NCBI RefSeq assembly: GCF_026183735.1
Contig: NZ_JAPFRE010000019.1
Coordinates: forward strand, 1-64,000
Length of the DNA stretch: 64,000 nt
Origin: Alteromonas sp. ASW11-130
Lineage (GTDB): Bacteria; Pseudomonadota; Gammaproteobacteria; Enterobacterales; Alteromonadaceae
Direction of reading: 5' to 3'
Shown here: in pieces, positions 8,383 through 17,449 of the stretch
Layout of the letters: every line of letters starts with the position of its first letter
Position numbering within the stretch: the stretch's first letter is position 1
Program-made: the position numbers and the translations under genes
The notes under the pieces: generated by a model
What the model was told of the DNA's origin: nothing
Databases searched by the model: none
What the model saw: the letters and a program-made list of their open reading frames with translations, nothing else

Positions 8383-9282
8383 TTAAGTTGTTAGTTCATC
8401 AGGAAAAAGCCAATAACCTAGCAATATCCAGTGTATCGGAGATCTAATTTTGTAGGGGTTGTTGATCCCCCTATACAAGTTTCCTATTACCTTGGGATTG
8501 CCTTTGTTTGAAGCCCTCGCATAATCGGTATACAAATAGGCCAGCAATTCTCTTGGCAGTTCATTTTCTAACTTAAACGTTAACTCATCGATATGTTGCT
8601 TAAATTGATAATTAGCAATGTTATTCATACCTAGAGCAGTCGTTATTCGATTCTTTATTTCAATAAAAGGTAACGAATTTTTCATCAATTTTTCTTGAAT
8701 GGAATATAAAAAGTTCTGCCATTTACCTAGCTCTGGTGTTTCCGCCTCTAGCAAGTTACACCACTTTTTCACTTGGTGCGGTAACACCCCTGTTTTTAAA
8801 TCTACAACTGGATACTTTGCCTTTTCTAACATTGTGTTGTGCTTGTAACACTTATACACGCTTGGGATTTGATGCTGTGTATGCCAATAGCTAGTACCAA
8901 AACTATCTATATTCTCCTTTCTACATGTAGGACAACTATGCCAACTTCGGTCAAACTGAAATAACGTTTTTTCTCCGTTACTGTGGTGTAAATCAAGAAA
9001 ACTATTCTTAAGTAGCTTTTTATGATCAAGCTCGTGAGCGACAGATATTTGCCATAAAGGAAATAAAGTGTGCTCTCGTAACAGGCTATCGGTTTGACCA
9101 AACCACTGTAAAAAACTTTTAACCGAAGGATGGATAACTTCATAAGCTTTAAATGTTTCAGAATCGATCTGATTACTAGTTAGGTAATGCTTAAATTCAG
9201 GGTAAGCACGAAATTGTGAACTCCTTACAAACCATGAAATATAGTGCTCATTTGGGAAGATATTTAACGAGGCCAAACTCAT
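8383..9282 (-). CDS. tniQ: TniQ-family protein (short form)
   Basis: A 299-residue TniQ protein. It opens with LNIFPNEHYISWFVRSSQFRAYPEF and has the zinc motif CPTC...FGTSYWHTQHQ...CYKHNTML around residues 116-150, closely parallel to the longer TniQ next door. It lacks the long C-terminal helix-turn-helix part. It overlaps the end of tnsC by 4 bases (ATGA) and is followed 15 bases later by the long tniQ. In elements with two TniQ proteins one usually serves a fixed chromosomal site and the other a different target class (plasmid, or in CRISPR-associated forms a guide complex). No guide complex is visible here, so its target is open. Confidence 0.85.
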   Translation of the reverse strand: MSLASLNIFPNEHYISWFVRSSQFRAYPEFKHYLTSNQIDSETFKAYEVIHPSVKSFLQWFGQTDSLLREHTLFPLWQISVAHELDHKKLLKNSFLDLHHSNGEKTLFQFDRSWHSCPTCRKENIDSFGTSYWHTQHQIPSVYKCYKHNTMLEKAKYPVVDLKTGVLPHQVKKWCNLLEAETPELGKWQNFLYSIQEKLMKNSLPFIEIKNRITTALGMNNIANYQFKQHIDELTFKLENELPRELLAYLYTDYARASNKGNPKVIGNLYRGINNPYKIRSPIHWILLGYWLFPDELTT

Positions 9283-10685
9283 ATTGGCACCCTCAAATAT
9301 CCATCCTCTTCGATTAAATCAGTTGCTTCTAACTCAGCTTTCTTGAATAGCTTATCCAGAACTTTTTCTTCTGCCTTTGTAGGTTTATATTCAGGCAAGT
9401 ACTTTTCTACGTGTTCATAAAGAGATTTTGCTTCAGCCTTACTTAAATTTGAGTTGTCACCAATTTTTATAAGTTTTTTAACCAGCTTTTGTACTTCTTT
9501 ATCAATATATTGACCAGCACTCATCAAATCATCGAATGCGGCAACATTCCCGTGCCTTAGCGCTATTATCCCTGTTTTCATAATTGAAAAGCGTTTTTCA
9601 AACACGGTATCTAAAAGATCCAGAGAAAATTTAGCTTCACCACTTCTCCATCCCAATACATTAGCTTGTTCAATTAGGAAAAATAAGCAGTGTGGTATCC
9701 CTCTCGTCAATTCATAAATTTTCTTTTTATATCGTACTGTTAACTTCTCAAACTCAGGCAAAAGTTGATAACTCCATGCATATTCCACTAATGTATTCCA
9801 GTCAGTATCGTCTATTGGATAATTTTTCCAATCGTATGGAATACCTAAACGTCTAGCATTTGAAAACTCGCTGTCAGTAAGTTTATTTGCTTTTGAAGTA
9901 CCAATTTTCAATGTAGGAACCTTGGCTTCGTTAGTCAGCTTGTCGAAAAACTTAAAAATTAGGTTTTTTTCATTTGCAACAGCGGTACATATATTTTGCA
10001 TTTCATCAAAAATGATCATCCCAACCAAAAGCGTTGTGCAAACTGTTACCAAACCTTTAATACATGTGCTTCTAGTTTTGTCACGATACATTAAGTGATA
10101 GCTATCTTCCCCTTTCAACCCCAAAATTCCATCAATTTGCTCAAACAAATCCAGACAAATATCTTTGGTATTAGAATCACCGGGAATATTAACCTTAAGA
10201 TATACAATCTGAACCCTTTCTTCATTCATTGAACCATCAGCAGGATGAATAAGGACTTGATCGATTAAACCTAAAACTGAATCAACTAGAGTCGTTTTAC
10301 CTAAGCCTGAATAACCAGTGAATTTGAGAGATGGTGCGGTAGTGCGAGTCCTGTTATAAGTGGCTGTCGCAATTTTTTGTTGCCACTTTATAACATCATC
10401 ATTTAAAGGGTTTCTGTTTTTATAACCAACCTTAATGGTTCCCAGTAAATCACAGTACACGTCATAATATATGGAAGTTGTACAAACGGAATCCATGATA
10501 TTTGATGCCATCCCTTCTAGTGTCTCTGTACTAAATTTAGATAAATCTTCAGGTGCATAAGCTTCGTCTTGGACTCTTTCCCAAAAATCATCAGGATTAA
10601 GCCTTAACGGCAAACACTCAATAAATGGATTACCCTTATAGTCTGGATTATCCGAAGGTGTATATTTTGCAATTTTGTATGTCAT
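9279..10685 (-). CDS. tnsC: TnsC-like AAA+ transposition regulator
   Basis: A 468-residue ATPase linking target selector to transposase. The Walker A motif GYSGLGKTT is near residues 124-132. Walker B is VGMIIFDEMQNI near 217-228, followed by a sensor-type GTSKANKL. Like TnsC of Tn7 it would form ATP-dependent filaments on target DNA, meet TniQ/TnsD, and switch on TnsAB. The gene begins 4 bases after tnsB ends and overlaps tniQ by 4 bases, so the operon is tightly coupled. The start MTYKIAKYTP is supported by the tight fit. Confidence 0.88.
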   Translation of the reverse strand: MTYKIAKYTPSDNPDYKGNPFIECLPLRLNPDDFWERVQDEAYAPEDLSKFSTETLEGMASNIMDSVCTTSIYYDVYCDLLGTIKVGYKNRNPLNDDVIKWQQKIATATYNRTRTTAPSLKFTGYSGLGKTTLVDSVLGLIDQVLIHPADGSMNEERVQIVYLKVNIPGDSNTKDICLDLFEQIDGILGLKGEDSYHLMYRDKTRSTCIKGLVTVCTTLLVGMIIFDEMQNICTAVANEKNLIFKFFDKLTNEAKVPTLKIGTSKANKLTDSEFSNARRLGIPYDWKNYPIDDTDWNTLVEYAWSYQLLPEFEKLTVRYKKKIYELTRGIPHCLFFLIEQANVLGWRSGEAKFSLDLLDTVFEKRFSIMKTGIIALRHGNVAAFDDLMSAGQYIDKEVQKLVKKLIKIGDNSNLSKAEAKSLYEHVEKYLPEYKPTKAEEKVLDKLFKKAELEATDLIEEDGYLRVPI

Positions 10686-10689
10686 ATAT

Positions 10690-12930
10690 TTATCCTCTTC
10701 TCCGTTTACTCATTTTTCTCTTTGTGGCAAATAGAGTTGCCGTCTCTTTAGTTAGGCTATTTTTGTTCTGAACTTGCTTCGAAGAAGATTTGTCGTCTAT
10801 ATCTTTCTCCTCGTGATAGTTTTGGTTAGTGGTTTTGTTTAATTGGATTTGAGATTCTGCAATTTCTCTATCTATTGCCTGTTCACGATTAAATGACAAG
10901 TCTTGGCTATTTGCCGAGTTAACAGTAATCTGGTCTTGCTCTTTTCTTGCGTCAACGACTTTGGCCTTTGCGTATCCCGCCGTTTTACTTTGCTCCTCAT
11001 GGTACTGTTCCATTTGCACTTCATCTTCGTTCGCTTCTTCGATCTTTTTGTCTTGAATACACTCAGCACTCCACCATTTAAAACTGGCGTCATCTGCGTG
11101 TAAAACGGCTTCCTGAAAACCAAAGTCAGTAACAATCCATATTCGACTCATTGAATAGCGCATGAATTTACAGTCGTATGTCTTACCGACTTCCTTCTCA
11201 TAAACGAAATTATTCAAAGCCCAGTCACAGGTGTAGTGCAAGCCCTGAGATGTTCTGCGCTTTTTAAAGGTTCTAATATATCGGCCCTGAAGGAATAAAC
11301 CGTCTCGCTTGACAGTTACTTGAGCACTTTCAAGCAATTGCATGAACAGTTCATCTTCATCCACTGATTGTAAATCACCAGCCCTATGAACTAAGCCCCA
11401 AAGCCATTTTTGGTTAGGAATATTCTTTACGCCATCTTCTTTCATCTCTTTACTTAGAGGTAACGTTTTTAGCGGGTAAAATTTATTAAAGCGCGTTATA
11501 AAATCTATTAGTATTTGATATAGTTCTCTTATGTTAAGAACAGCGTTGCGTCTGACTCTTCTCGCTAGGTAATTCCTAACGTACTTTTTACTAATAGCAC
11601 CCGGAATTCGCCCAAATAAAAACTCTTCCAAGGTTTTATGCCTGCGCTCTACTAGCCCTTTTTCCTGTGAATTTCCCTCTTTGTTGAATAGCACTTCGAT
11701 ATTTGCATCTGCGCTAAAAGCATCTGTTAAAGCTGAAGCAAACTCGGCATTATCTACATGGATCCTTGCAGGCTTGCTTTCAGGTAACCAAGGTTCATTT
11801 AGCTCTACCCCAATTTCTTTGCAGAACTTTTCTTTGTTTCTACAAGATATGAAAATTATTTCTCTTGCTGTGTGAGCTGATGGCTTAGCAAACGTCAGCA
11901 ATAAACCTACCCATGCGCGTGAGAACATATCTATTACAGAGTAACAAGTTGGTCTGCCTAACCTTCTATTTCTGTCAAACTCATCAACAAGCTCTATAGC
12001 TAAAGGAGTTTCGTCAACCTGATAATCACTCCCCGGCGCATCGCCAAATATTTCGTGAATTTCACCACTAAGTCCTTTAATATTTTTGTTATATTCATCA
12101 AAAAGACCTTGTGCTTTCAGCACTCGGTGACGATTAGCACTTGTTAAACTATATGCATATTGCAAGAACTGATGTTTACTTAAAAATAGCTCACCTTTTC
12201 TTTTCTCATATTTCAAAAACTCCCCCGTAAATTGATCATAAACTGGGTCACATTGATGCTTGTTTTTGTATTCAATCCAACAATCAGTAATTGGAATGGG
12301 AAAGTCACACTCGTGAAATTCTCGGACAATAGACTTGATGTGTTTATTGTCTAGTTCATCTCTCATCCTACCGTTACAGACATTGCCCTCTTGACGCTTA
12401 GGCCCTGTTTTATTCGAGTAATTTTTATCCTTACCTTTTCCTGTTCCCGGTTTTCTAAGAAAACAGTTTTTATTGCTTCTGCACTTTAAATAACGATAGA
12501 GCCACTGATATACCTGATATCTAGTCGTTTTTTTTAACCCATTTTCTTTCGCAAATTCGAGACAATTTTTGACCAAACCTTTTCCATAACTCCCCTTGCG
12601 TAAAAACAGGCTTAAATTTTCAACAAGTGGTTTGATCACCTCAAATTTTATATCTCTCTGAGCACGCGCTTCATCATCAAGGGACTCCTCAACCTTTTTC
12701 CAATACTCTGTTTTTTCAAAAGCTCCCTTTTTAACCTTCCCTTCAATTAGCTCTTCTAACAGCAATCTATAGGACATTGCTTTTGGCTTAGTTTTTTCAC
12801 CTAGGCTAATGACAAATACTTCATCTTCCTTGGGATCAATTAAGATAACGATAGAAGCTTCCTTTAATTCAGAATCTTGCTCAGGCACAATCAGGTCTTT
12901 AATCATTATATTTTGAGTAAGTTCAGTCAT
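10690..12930 (-). CDS. tnsB: TnsB-like DDE transposase
   Basis: About 746 residues from ATG 12930. The frame is open upstream, but this ATG lies in CATGACTGA, overlapping the tnsA stop by 8 bases, and gives the usual TnsB start. Catalytic residues of the RNase-H fold are visible: Asp in DYQVDETPL (about 306), Asp in RIHVDNAEFA (about 393) and Glu in GLVERRHKTLEEF (about 428). N-terminal helix-turn-helix regions bind the ends, and a basic tail (TKRKMSKRRRG) closes the protein. TnsB cuts and joins the 3' ends of the element and should bind the ATTTAAAAAATAGACATTT sites. Confidence 0.9.
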   Translation of the reverse strand: MTELTQNIMIKDLIVPEQDSELKEASIVILIDPKEDEVFVISLGEKTKPKAMSYRLLLEELIEGKVKKGAFEKTEYWKKVEESLDDEARAQRDIKFEVIKPLVENLSLFLRKGSYGKGLVKNCLEFAKENGLKKTTRYQVYQWLYRYLKCRSNKNCFLRKPGTGKGKDKNYSNKTGPKRQEGNVCNGRMRDELDNKHIKSIVREFHECDFPIPITDCWIEYKNKHQCDPVYDQFTGEFLKYEKRKGELFLSKHQFLQYAYSLTSANRHRVLKAQGLFDEYNKNIKGLSGEIHEIFGDAPGSDYQVDETPLAIELVDEFDRNRRLGRPTCYSVIDMFSRAWVGLLLTFAKPSAHTAREIIFISCRNKEKFCKEIGVELNEPWLPESKPARIHVDNAEFASALTDAFSADANIEVLFNKEGNSQEKGLVERRHKTLEEFLFGRIPGAISKKYVRNYLARRVRRNAVLNIRELYQILIDFITRFNKFYPLKTLPLSKEMKEDGVKNIPNQKWLWGLVHRAGDLQSVDEDELFMQLLESAQVTVKRDGLFLQGRYIRTFKKRRTSQGLHYTCDWALNNFVYEKEVGKTYDCKFMRYSMSRIWIVTDFGFQEAVLHADDASFKWWSAECIQDKKIEEANEDEVQMEQYHEEQSKTAGYAKAKVVDARKEQDQITVNSANSQDLSFNREQAIDREIAESQIQLNKTTNQNYHEEKDIDDKSSSKQVQNKNSLTKETATLFATKRKMSKRRRG

Positions 12931-13765
12931 GAGCAACCACCTTAATGCCAAAGTCAGACACCAAGCTCTCAAACCTAAGCGGGATATTTAAATTTGCTTT
13001 AATCAATTTGTGCCAAAGACAATGATTGAATAACGAAACACTTTGTTGGTATTCAATCCCCATAGATTCTGAGGTTGCGGTGAGCAAAAAACTTAATCGT
13101 CTTTCACTAGTATTTCTTAGACAAAGTGAAAATGATTTCAGCCAGCGTTTTCGAATTAGCTCTAGTTCAAATGAAATTTTTAAACTCTTAGCAAGCTTTA
13201 CCAAATTTCTTGCAAAGATAGATTTTTTGTAAGTTGAGCTATAAATTAAATGATATTTGATCCCTTGCGATTCCCAAAAAGCCCTCTGGATCTTTTCTTT
13301 ATTTTCTAGATTCTTTTTTTGTCGGTCTGTTAATGATTTAATTTTCTCATCATCTTTAATCGAGTAAACAACTTCATTTCCATCGAATTTTCCACAGTAA
13401 AAATCGGTTGTCATAACGGCATCTACGTTTGTGCCGGGATATTTGGGATGCCTGATCTTCAACCTCTTAGCAATCGCAATGGATCTTTCAATAGGCAGAA
13501 GCGGATATTGCTCTTTCGACCATAAGATTCGGTCATCGAACATTAAAATATAAGCATACAATCTCTCATTGTTTGAGAGAACACGTTTGTCTTGGCCATT
13601 ATTTTCATAGTCAGGGACTCGGCCTTTACTCCCTTCCGACTTGATATCTCTGGGATCAATAAAGGGGATGTACTTTGAACCTTTTGCGTTAGCCCCTTCC
13701 CATTGTTCAATTCTTCTATTGCGTTTTGCAACAGTAATGTTTTTGGTAGATTTTCCTCTTGCCAT
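12923..13765 (-). CDS. tnsA: TnsA-like endonuclease
   Basis: About 280 residues from MARGKSTKN at 13765; the frame is open to 13822 but that would add unrelated residues. TnsA is the FokI-like nuclease that cuts the 5' ends so the element leaves by cut-and-paste. The typical NVDAVMTTDFYC stretch and the following YSIKDDEKIK lysine region match the TnsA catalytic core. It is followed by KIQRAFWESQGIKYHLIYS, the usual end of the N-terminal domain. The rest (about 190-280) is the C-terminal domain that contacts TnsC. It is the first gene of the operon and is divergent from the HsdS-like gene, with a palindrome-rich region between. Confidence 0.87.
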   Translation of the reverse strand: MARGKSTKNITVAKRNRRIEQWEGANAKGSKYIPFIDPRDIKSEGSKGRVPDYENNGQDKRVLSNNERLYAYILMFDDRILWSKEQYPLLPIERSIAIAKRLKIRHPKYPGTNVDAVMTTDFYCGKFDGNEVVYSIKDDEKIKSLTDRQKKNLENKEKIQRAFWESQGIKYHLIYSSTYKKSIFARNLVKLAKSLKISFELELIRKRWLKSFSLCLRNTSERRLSFLLTATSESMGIEYQQSVSLFNHCLWHKLIKANLNIPLRFESLVSDFGIKVVAHD

Positions 13766-13817
13766 ATTAATTAACCATATAAATGAAAACTGTGTAAAGT
13801 TTTCGCCCTTGACACCT

Positions 13818-13897
13818 CTCACCCCCGTAGTGAGTTAATGCAAGATCAATTCTTGATCATTTTAAACGACTTGTCAAATTCTCACTGCAAAAGTGAG
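13818..13897. promoter_or_regulatory. Operator-like inverted repeats between tnsA and the HsdS-like gene
   Basis: Three inverted repeats are seen: CTCACCCCCGTAGTGAG (13818-13834), GATCAATTCTTGATC (13844-13858) and CTCACTGCAAAAGTGAG (13881-13897). The first and third share CTCAC/GTGAG half-sites with centres 63 bases apart, about six helical turns. On the minus strand TTGACA near 13871-13876 could be a -35 element. This arrangement suggests joint repression of the two divergent operons, perhaps by looping. No obvious repressor gene is nearby. Confidence 0.55.
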
Positions 13898-13940
13898 TTT
13901 AAGGTGATAACATATAGATATTAATCAAAGGTGCGTGTCG

Positions 13941-14528
13941 ATGACTGAAGAAAAATCAATAATAAAAGTTAGGACGGGTTGGACTTTTAGTAAGTCAATA
14001 GAGAGTAGTGACAAAGGTGAATATCAAGTCATACAGCTTAGAGATGTTCAAGATCTCTCGCTTGCGGGATTAGACTGGGCGAATATTACTAGAACCAATA
14101 TCGATTCAACTCGCACAATAAAAACATTGCAAGATAATGAGGTTTTACTTGTTGCCAAAGGACACACTAAAACCGCACTTCTGTTGAAAAACTTACCCGA
14201 CAATGTTGTAGCTAATCAGCACTTTTTGATTGTCACAGTTAATGACACTTCAAAACTATTGCCTGAGTATTTAGAAGTATTTTTAAACAGTACGTCTGTT
14301 CAAAATTGGTTTACGGTCAATAGCAGCGGGAGCTATCAGAGTACGCTTACCAAAAAAAGACTTCTCGAACTCAAATTGCCAACTGAACTGCCAATTGAAC
14401 ACCAGCAGATGCTAGTTGATTTAGACACCAGTATTAAGAAAGAAAAGTATTTACAACAGTTACTGATAAAACAAAGAGAACAAGAGATGGATAAATTTTC
14501 AGAAGCTATCTGGAGTTCACTAAAATGA
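13941..14528 (+). CDS. HsdS-like single target-recognition-domain protein
   Basis: About 195 residues, half the size of a usual HsdS. It contains one TRD fold (YQVIQLRDVQDLSLAG, then NEVLLVAKG, VVANQHFLIV, LPEYLEVFLNS, then SSGSYQSTLTKKRLLELKLPTELPIEHQQMLVDLD). It ends in a helical segment with the IEHQQM...I...KYLQQLLIKQREQEMDKF pattern of HsdS dimerisation helices. ATG 13941 is preceded by AAAGGTG at a good distance; a GTG at 13935 is too close to that site. It overlaps the HsdM-like gene by 4 bases (ATGA). I take it as the DNA-reading part of a non-standard complex with its neighbour and the convergent fusion gene. Confidence 0.8.
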   Translation: MTEEKSIIKVRTGWTFSKSIESSDKGEYQVIQLRDVQDLSLAGLDWANITRTNIDSTRTIKTLQDNEVLLVAKGHTKTALLLKNLPDNVVANQHFLIVTVNDTSKLLPEYLEVFLNSTSVQNWFTVNSSGSYQSTLTKKRLLELKLPTELPIEHQQMLVDLDTSIKKEKYLQQLLIKQREQEMDKFSEAIWSSLK

Positions 14529-15898
14529 ATAATGATGTAATCGAAAGCCTTGTATCTACCGTCATTCAGTCCTACAAGTATGTTGGGTTTACCAACGATA
14601 CAATCCATGAGCGAGATCTTTATCTTACTCTTCTCACTTGTGTATTAGTAAAGTCTCCACACTTGGATAACTTAATAACAGAATTCAAACAGAAAAAGTC
14701 GAACCATGAGTTTTTGGCAACAGTTAGAAAGTATTCAACCAATGAGTTACTAACTCCTGCTCTAAGAGCTTTTTTAAATGAACTTGTAGAGTTAACCAAT
14801 AACAGCGATGGAGCACTTGTATTTCACGAAGTTTTTCAATTAAGTGATAATTCAGACATCCAAAAGTTTTCTCGGCAGGATAGTGTCACGCTTTACACTA
14901 GAGTTCTTCAACGACTTCAAGCGATGAACTTACCAGATCATTTTGCAGCGGACTTCTCATATCAAGCACTGCCTTTTAGTTTCGCCGAGTTATATTCCAA
15001 GCTATTGCAACCACAACCCAAAAGCCGTGTTTATGATCCATATGCAGTAACTGGAGAATCTATAGTTGATTTTGCCCTGCAAAACCAGAGTGTATGTATA
15101 ACTACAGAAAGCGTGAATCAATCTTCACGTTATATTAGGCATCAACTTCTTATAGCGGGAGTTCCAGAACTAAACACCATGAACTCGTTTGCTCTTGATC
15201 CCGCAACTAATATCAAAAAAGGTGAATTTGATTATGCTATTACGCTGCTTCAGCCAAGCATTTATTCCGAAATAGAAGATATTAGGGGCGATAACAGCAA
15301 AGCTCTAAAAGGAAACTATGAAGAAAACCGAATTCCTAAAGCTGTTTTGAAGTCTCGCTTTTGGGAGCACGCGTTAATTCATCACATGCTTTATTCGCTA
15401 AATGACTCTGGTAAGGCCGTTATTATTACTGGCAAAGGACCACTTAGCAGGCACTCTGACTTTCATTCAAGAAAACAATTAGTAGATAACAATCAAATTG
15501 ATGCTGTTATTCAACTTCCACCTAAACTGCTTGATGCGCGAACAGTTCCTTTATTCGCTATTGTCCTTAATAAGAAAAGGTCTAAGAACGACAAAATTAC
15601 CTTCATTGACGCTGGAAATTGCTATACCCTAGATGCAGGTATTAACACTCTGACATCCATTGACGACATCACCGAAGCCTATCGAAACCAGAGCAGTCAA
15701 TCAATAAAACTTGAATTAGTGACACCAGATATAGTTATCAAAAATGGGTATTCTCTTAACGTTGATACCTATGTAGCTCATGACAAACGCCATTATGAAG
15801 ATATTGATGAAGACGCTGTGCAGCAAGCGCTGTTGAAACAACAGCGGCAAACCGATCTGATCATCCGAAAACTAAACTCCGCCTTTGCAATTGGCTAA
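14525..15898 (+). CDS. Degenerate HsdM-like (N6-methylase fold) protein
   Basis: 457 residues with the layout of an HsdM: helical N-terminus, Rossmann core, then a ILNKKRSKNDKITFIDAG-like closing strand. The key motifs are altered. Motif I reads VYDPYAVTGES (about 169-179) in place of DPxxGxG, and motif IV reads LLQPSIY (about 241-247) in place of NPPF/Y. Adenine methylation is therefore unlikely; the protein may only bind DNA or a nucleotide, or hold the complex together. It is coupled to the HsdS-like gene upstream and converges with the 525-residue ATPase gene, overlapping it by 27 bases at the 3' ends. Confidence 0.75.
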   Translation: MNNDVIESLVSTVIQSYKYVGFTNDTIHERDLYLTLLTCVLVKSPHLDNLITEFKQKKSNHEFLATVRKYSTNELLTPALRAFLNELVELTNNSDGALVFHEVFQLSDNSDIQKFSRQDSVTLYTRVLQRLQAMNLPDHFAADFSYQALPFSFAELYSKLLQPQPKSRVYDPYAVTGESIVDFALQNQSVCITTESVNQSSRYIRHQLLIAGVPELNTMNSFALDPATNIKKGEFDYAITLLQPSIYSEIEDIRGDNSKALKGNYEENRIPKAVLKSRFWEHALIHHMLYSLNDSGKAVIITGKGPLSRHSDFHSRKQLVDNNQIDAVIQLPPKLLDARTVPLFAIVLNKKRSKNDKITFIDAGNCYTLDAGINTLTSIDDITEAYRNQSSQSIKLELVTPDIVIKNGYSLNVDTYVAHDKRHYEDIDEDAVQQALLKQQRQTDLIIRKLNSAFAIG

Positions 15899-17449
15899 AT
15901 CATTTTGCAAAGACGCAACTAGTTCAACAGCAAGTAACATAGATGAATAAACCATGTGAAGGTTCATTTTTTCACCTTCTTGATGTTGCCCAAAATCACC
16001 AAATGGATACAGGGCGTTAATTGCAACATAAGTTGATTGGGAAACAACTTTTGCAAGAGGGTTTGATCGTTCTGGTGTCGTAAGAACTTTTAACAAAGAA
16101 AGTCGTTTACCACCTTGCGGGAAACTGGTTTTAAAATCTTGCAGTCGTTCACTTTCTCCATGATGTCTCCATATATCAAAGTGTCCATCTGGAACTGTTT
16201 TTCCTCCAAACTCGGCATTCCAGATAATATCAAAACATTTATTGATAAGTCCTCTCATACCTTCCAAACATATACTAGGGTGATTCGGTAAATGTTCTAA
16301 GTTTGTTTGTAAATACCTCATCAAGTCAGTGTCTATGTTGAGTATATGTGCGAGTCTCCTAGATATAACATTATTAAAATTCTGTGAAAATGCAGCTTCA
16401 TTGCCGAAAAGACGATCTATCGCCCCTTTTTCATTAGCTAGGCTTTCTAAATAACTCTGCAATAAACGACTCGGCTTAATCAATTTGCTACCACTAGCCC
16501 TTGCAAACCCTTTCTCAACAATGCTCGTTTTATCCGAATGACTAGCACCTTGAATTTCCGACTCTTCAACTAATAACCTAATATTGTCTTGTGTAGCTGG
16601 CGAACAATCATGCCAAAGGTCATCTATAAAGTTTTGATTTGATTCAAATGAACATGACACTGCATCTTGTACTAAAGCGTTAGTAATCTTTTTTCCATCA
16701 TGTGCATGTAATAGATAATTCAATACTTCTAACAATACAACTGGAGTTCCATTGGTTGCATTATACAATTCAGTTAACGCCCCCTTCTCAAACTCAACCT
16801 GACAGTAATTGGTTAATATGTCAGCAATCTCATTTTCATCAAAGCAATCAACACGTATTGGTGTCGATAGGAATATATTCCAAAAATCACTCGTTTGTGC
16901 ATCTGGATTTCTGATCAACTCCCTGAGCGTTTTTCTACTAGCTGTAATTAGTGTCAAAGATTTATTCTGTGCCAATTCACGTAATTGGTCCCACAAATTC
17001 CTTGTTAATTTGTCACTAGATAGAGCTTTATCAAAACCATCAAAAATCACTAGAATTTTTGTTTCATCATTTAATAACTCTAAAACCTCAGCTATGTCTT
17101 GCTGAAAAGTATCTTCCGAAGCTTTTAAATGCTCTGCATATTCGCAATACTTATCCTTAATTGCATCAGATAGGTTGGCAGCAAATTGACTCAAGAACTC
17201 TAAGTCGTTTTTCGGTGTACTATGACCAAGATCCCATAGGAGTACACACGAATACTCTGTGCTACCTTCTGATGAAACAATTTCCTTTAGTTTTTCCAAA
17301 ACCACTGTTTTACCTGAGTATCTTGGACCAACAACTTGAATGTGATCTGGTACAGGTTTAGTAATTGCTGTTAATATTTCACCAAGAATATTTGAACGCC
17401 CAATTAGCTTAGATTCATTACCCGTAACTGGAAATTTTCTATTTATCAT
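15872..17449 (-). CDS. STAND/AAA-type P-loop ATPase
   Basis: 525 residues. The Walker A motif GPRYSGKT is at 41-48, Walker B is ILVIFDGFDKA near 131-141, and a sensor-like LTLITASRKTLREL follows. This is the pattern of STAND-type NTPases used as sensors in many defence systems. The C-terminal 250 residues look helical and I recognise no effector domain in them. It overlaps the end of the 1304-residue fusion gene by 11 bases, so the two are surely made together. With the fusion and the two plus-strand genes it appears to form a four-gene module. What it acts on is not visible. Confidence 0.75.
   Translation of the reverse strand: MINRKFPVTGNESKLIGRSNILGEILTAITKPVPDHIQVVGPRYSGKTVVLEKLKEIVSSEGSTEYSCVLLWDLGHSTPKNDLEFLSQFAANLSDAIKDKYCEYAEHLKASEDTFQQDIAEVLELLNDETKILVIFDGFDKALSSDKLTRNLWDQLRELAQNKSLTLITASRKTLRELIRNPDAQTSDFWNIFLSTPIRVDCFDENEIADILTNYCQVEFEKGALTELYNATNGTPVVLLEVLNYLLHAHDGKKITNALVQDAVSCSFESNQNFIDDLWHDCSPATQDNIRLLVEESEIQGASHSDKTSIVEKGFARASGSKLIKPSRLLQSYLESLANEKGAIDRLFGNEAAFSQNFNNVISRRLAHILNIDTDLMRYLQTNLEHLPNHPSICLEGMRGLINKCFDIIWNAEFGGKTVPDGHFDIWRHHGESERLQDFKTSFPQGGKRLSLLKVLTTPERSNPLAKVVSQSTYVAINALYPFGDFGQHQEGEKMNLHMVYSSMLLAVELVASLQNDLANCKGGV

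Noticed and set aside
6797..13765. A CRISPR-associated transposon (type I-F3 or V-K)
   Set aside because: No cas6/7/8/5 or cas12k-like genes, and no repeat-spacer array was seen anywhere in the window despite two tniQ genes.
14525..15898. A normal HsdM methylase
   Set aside because: Motif I and motif IV are both altered; the layout is HsdM-like but catalysis is unlikely.
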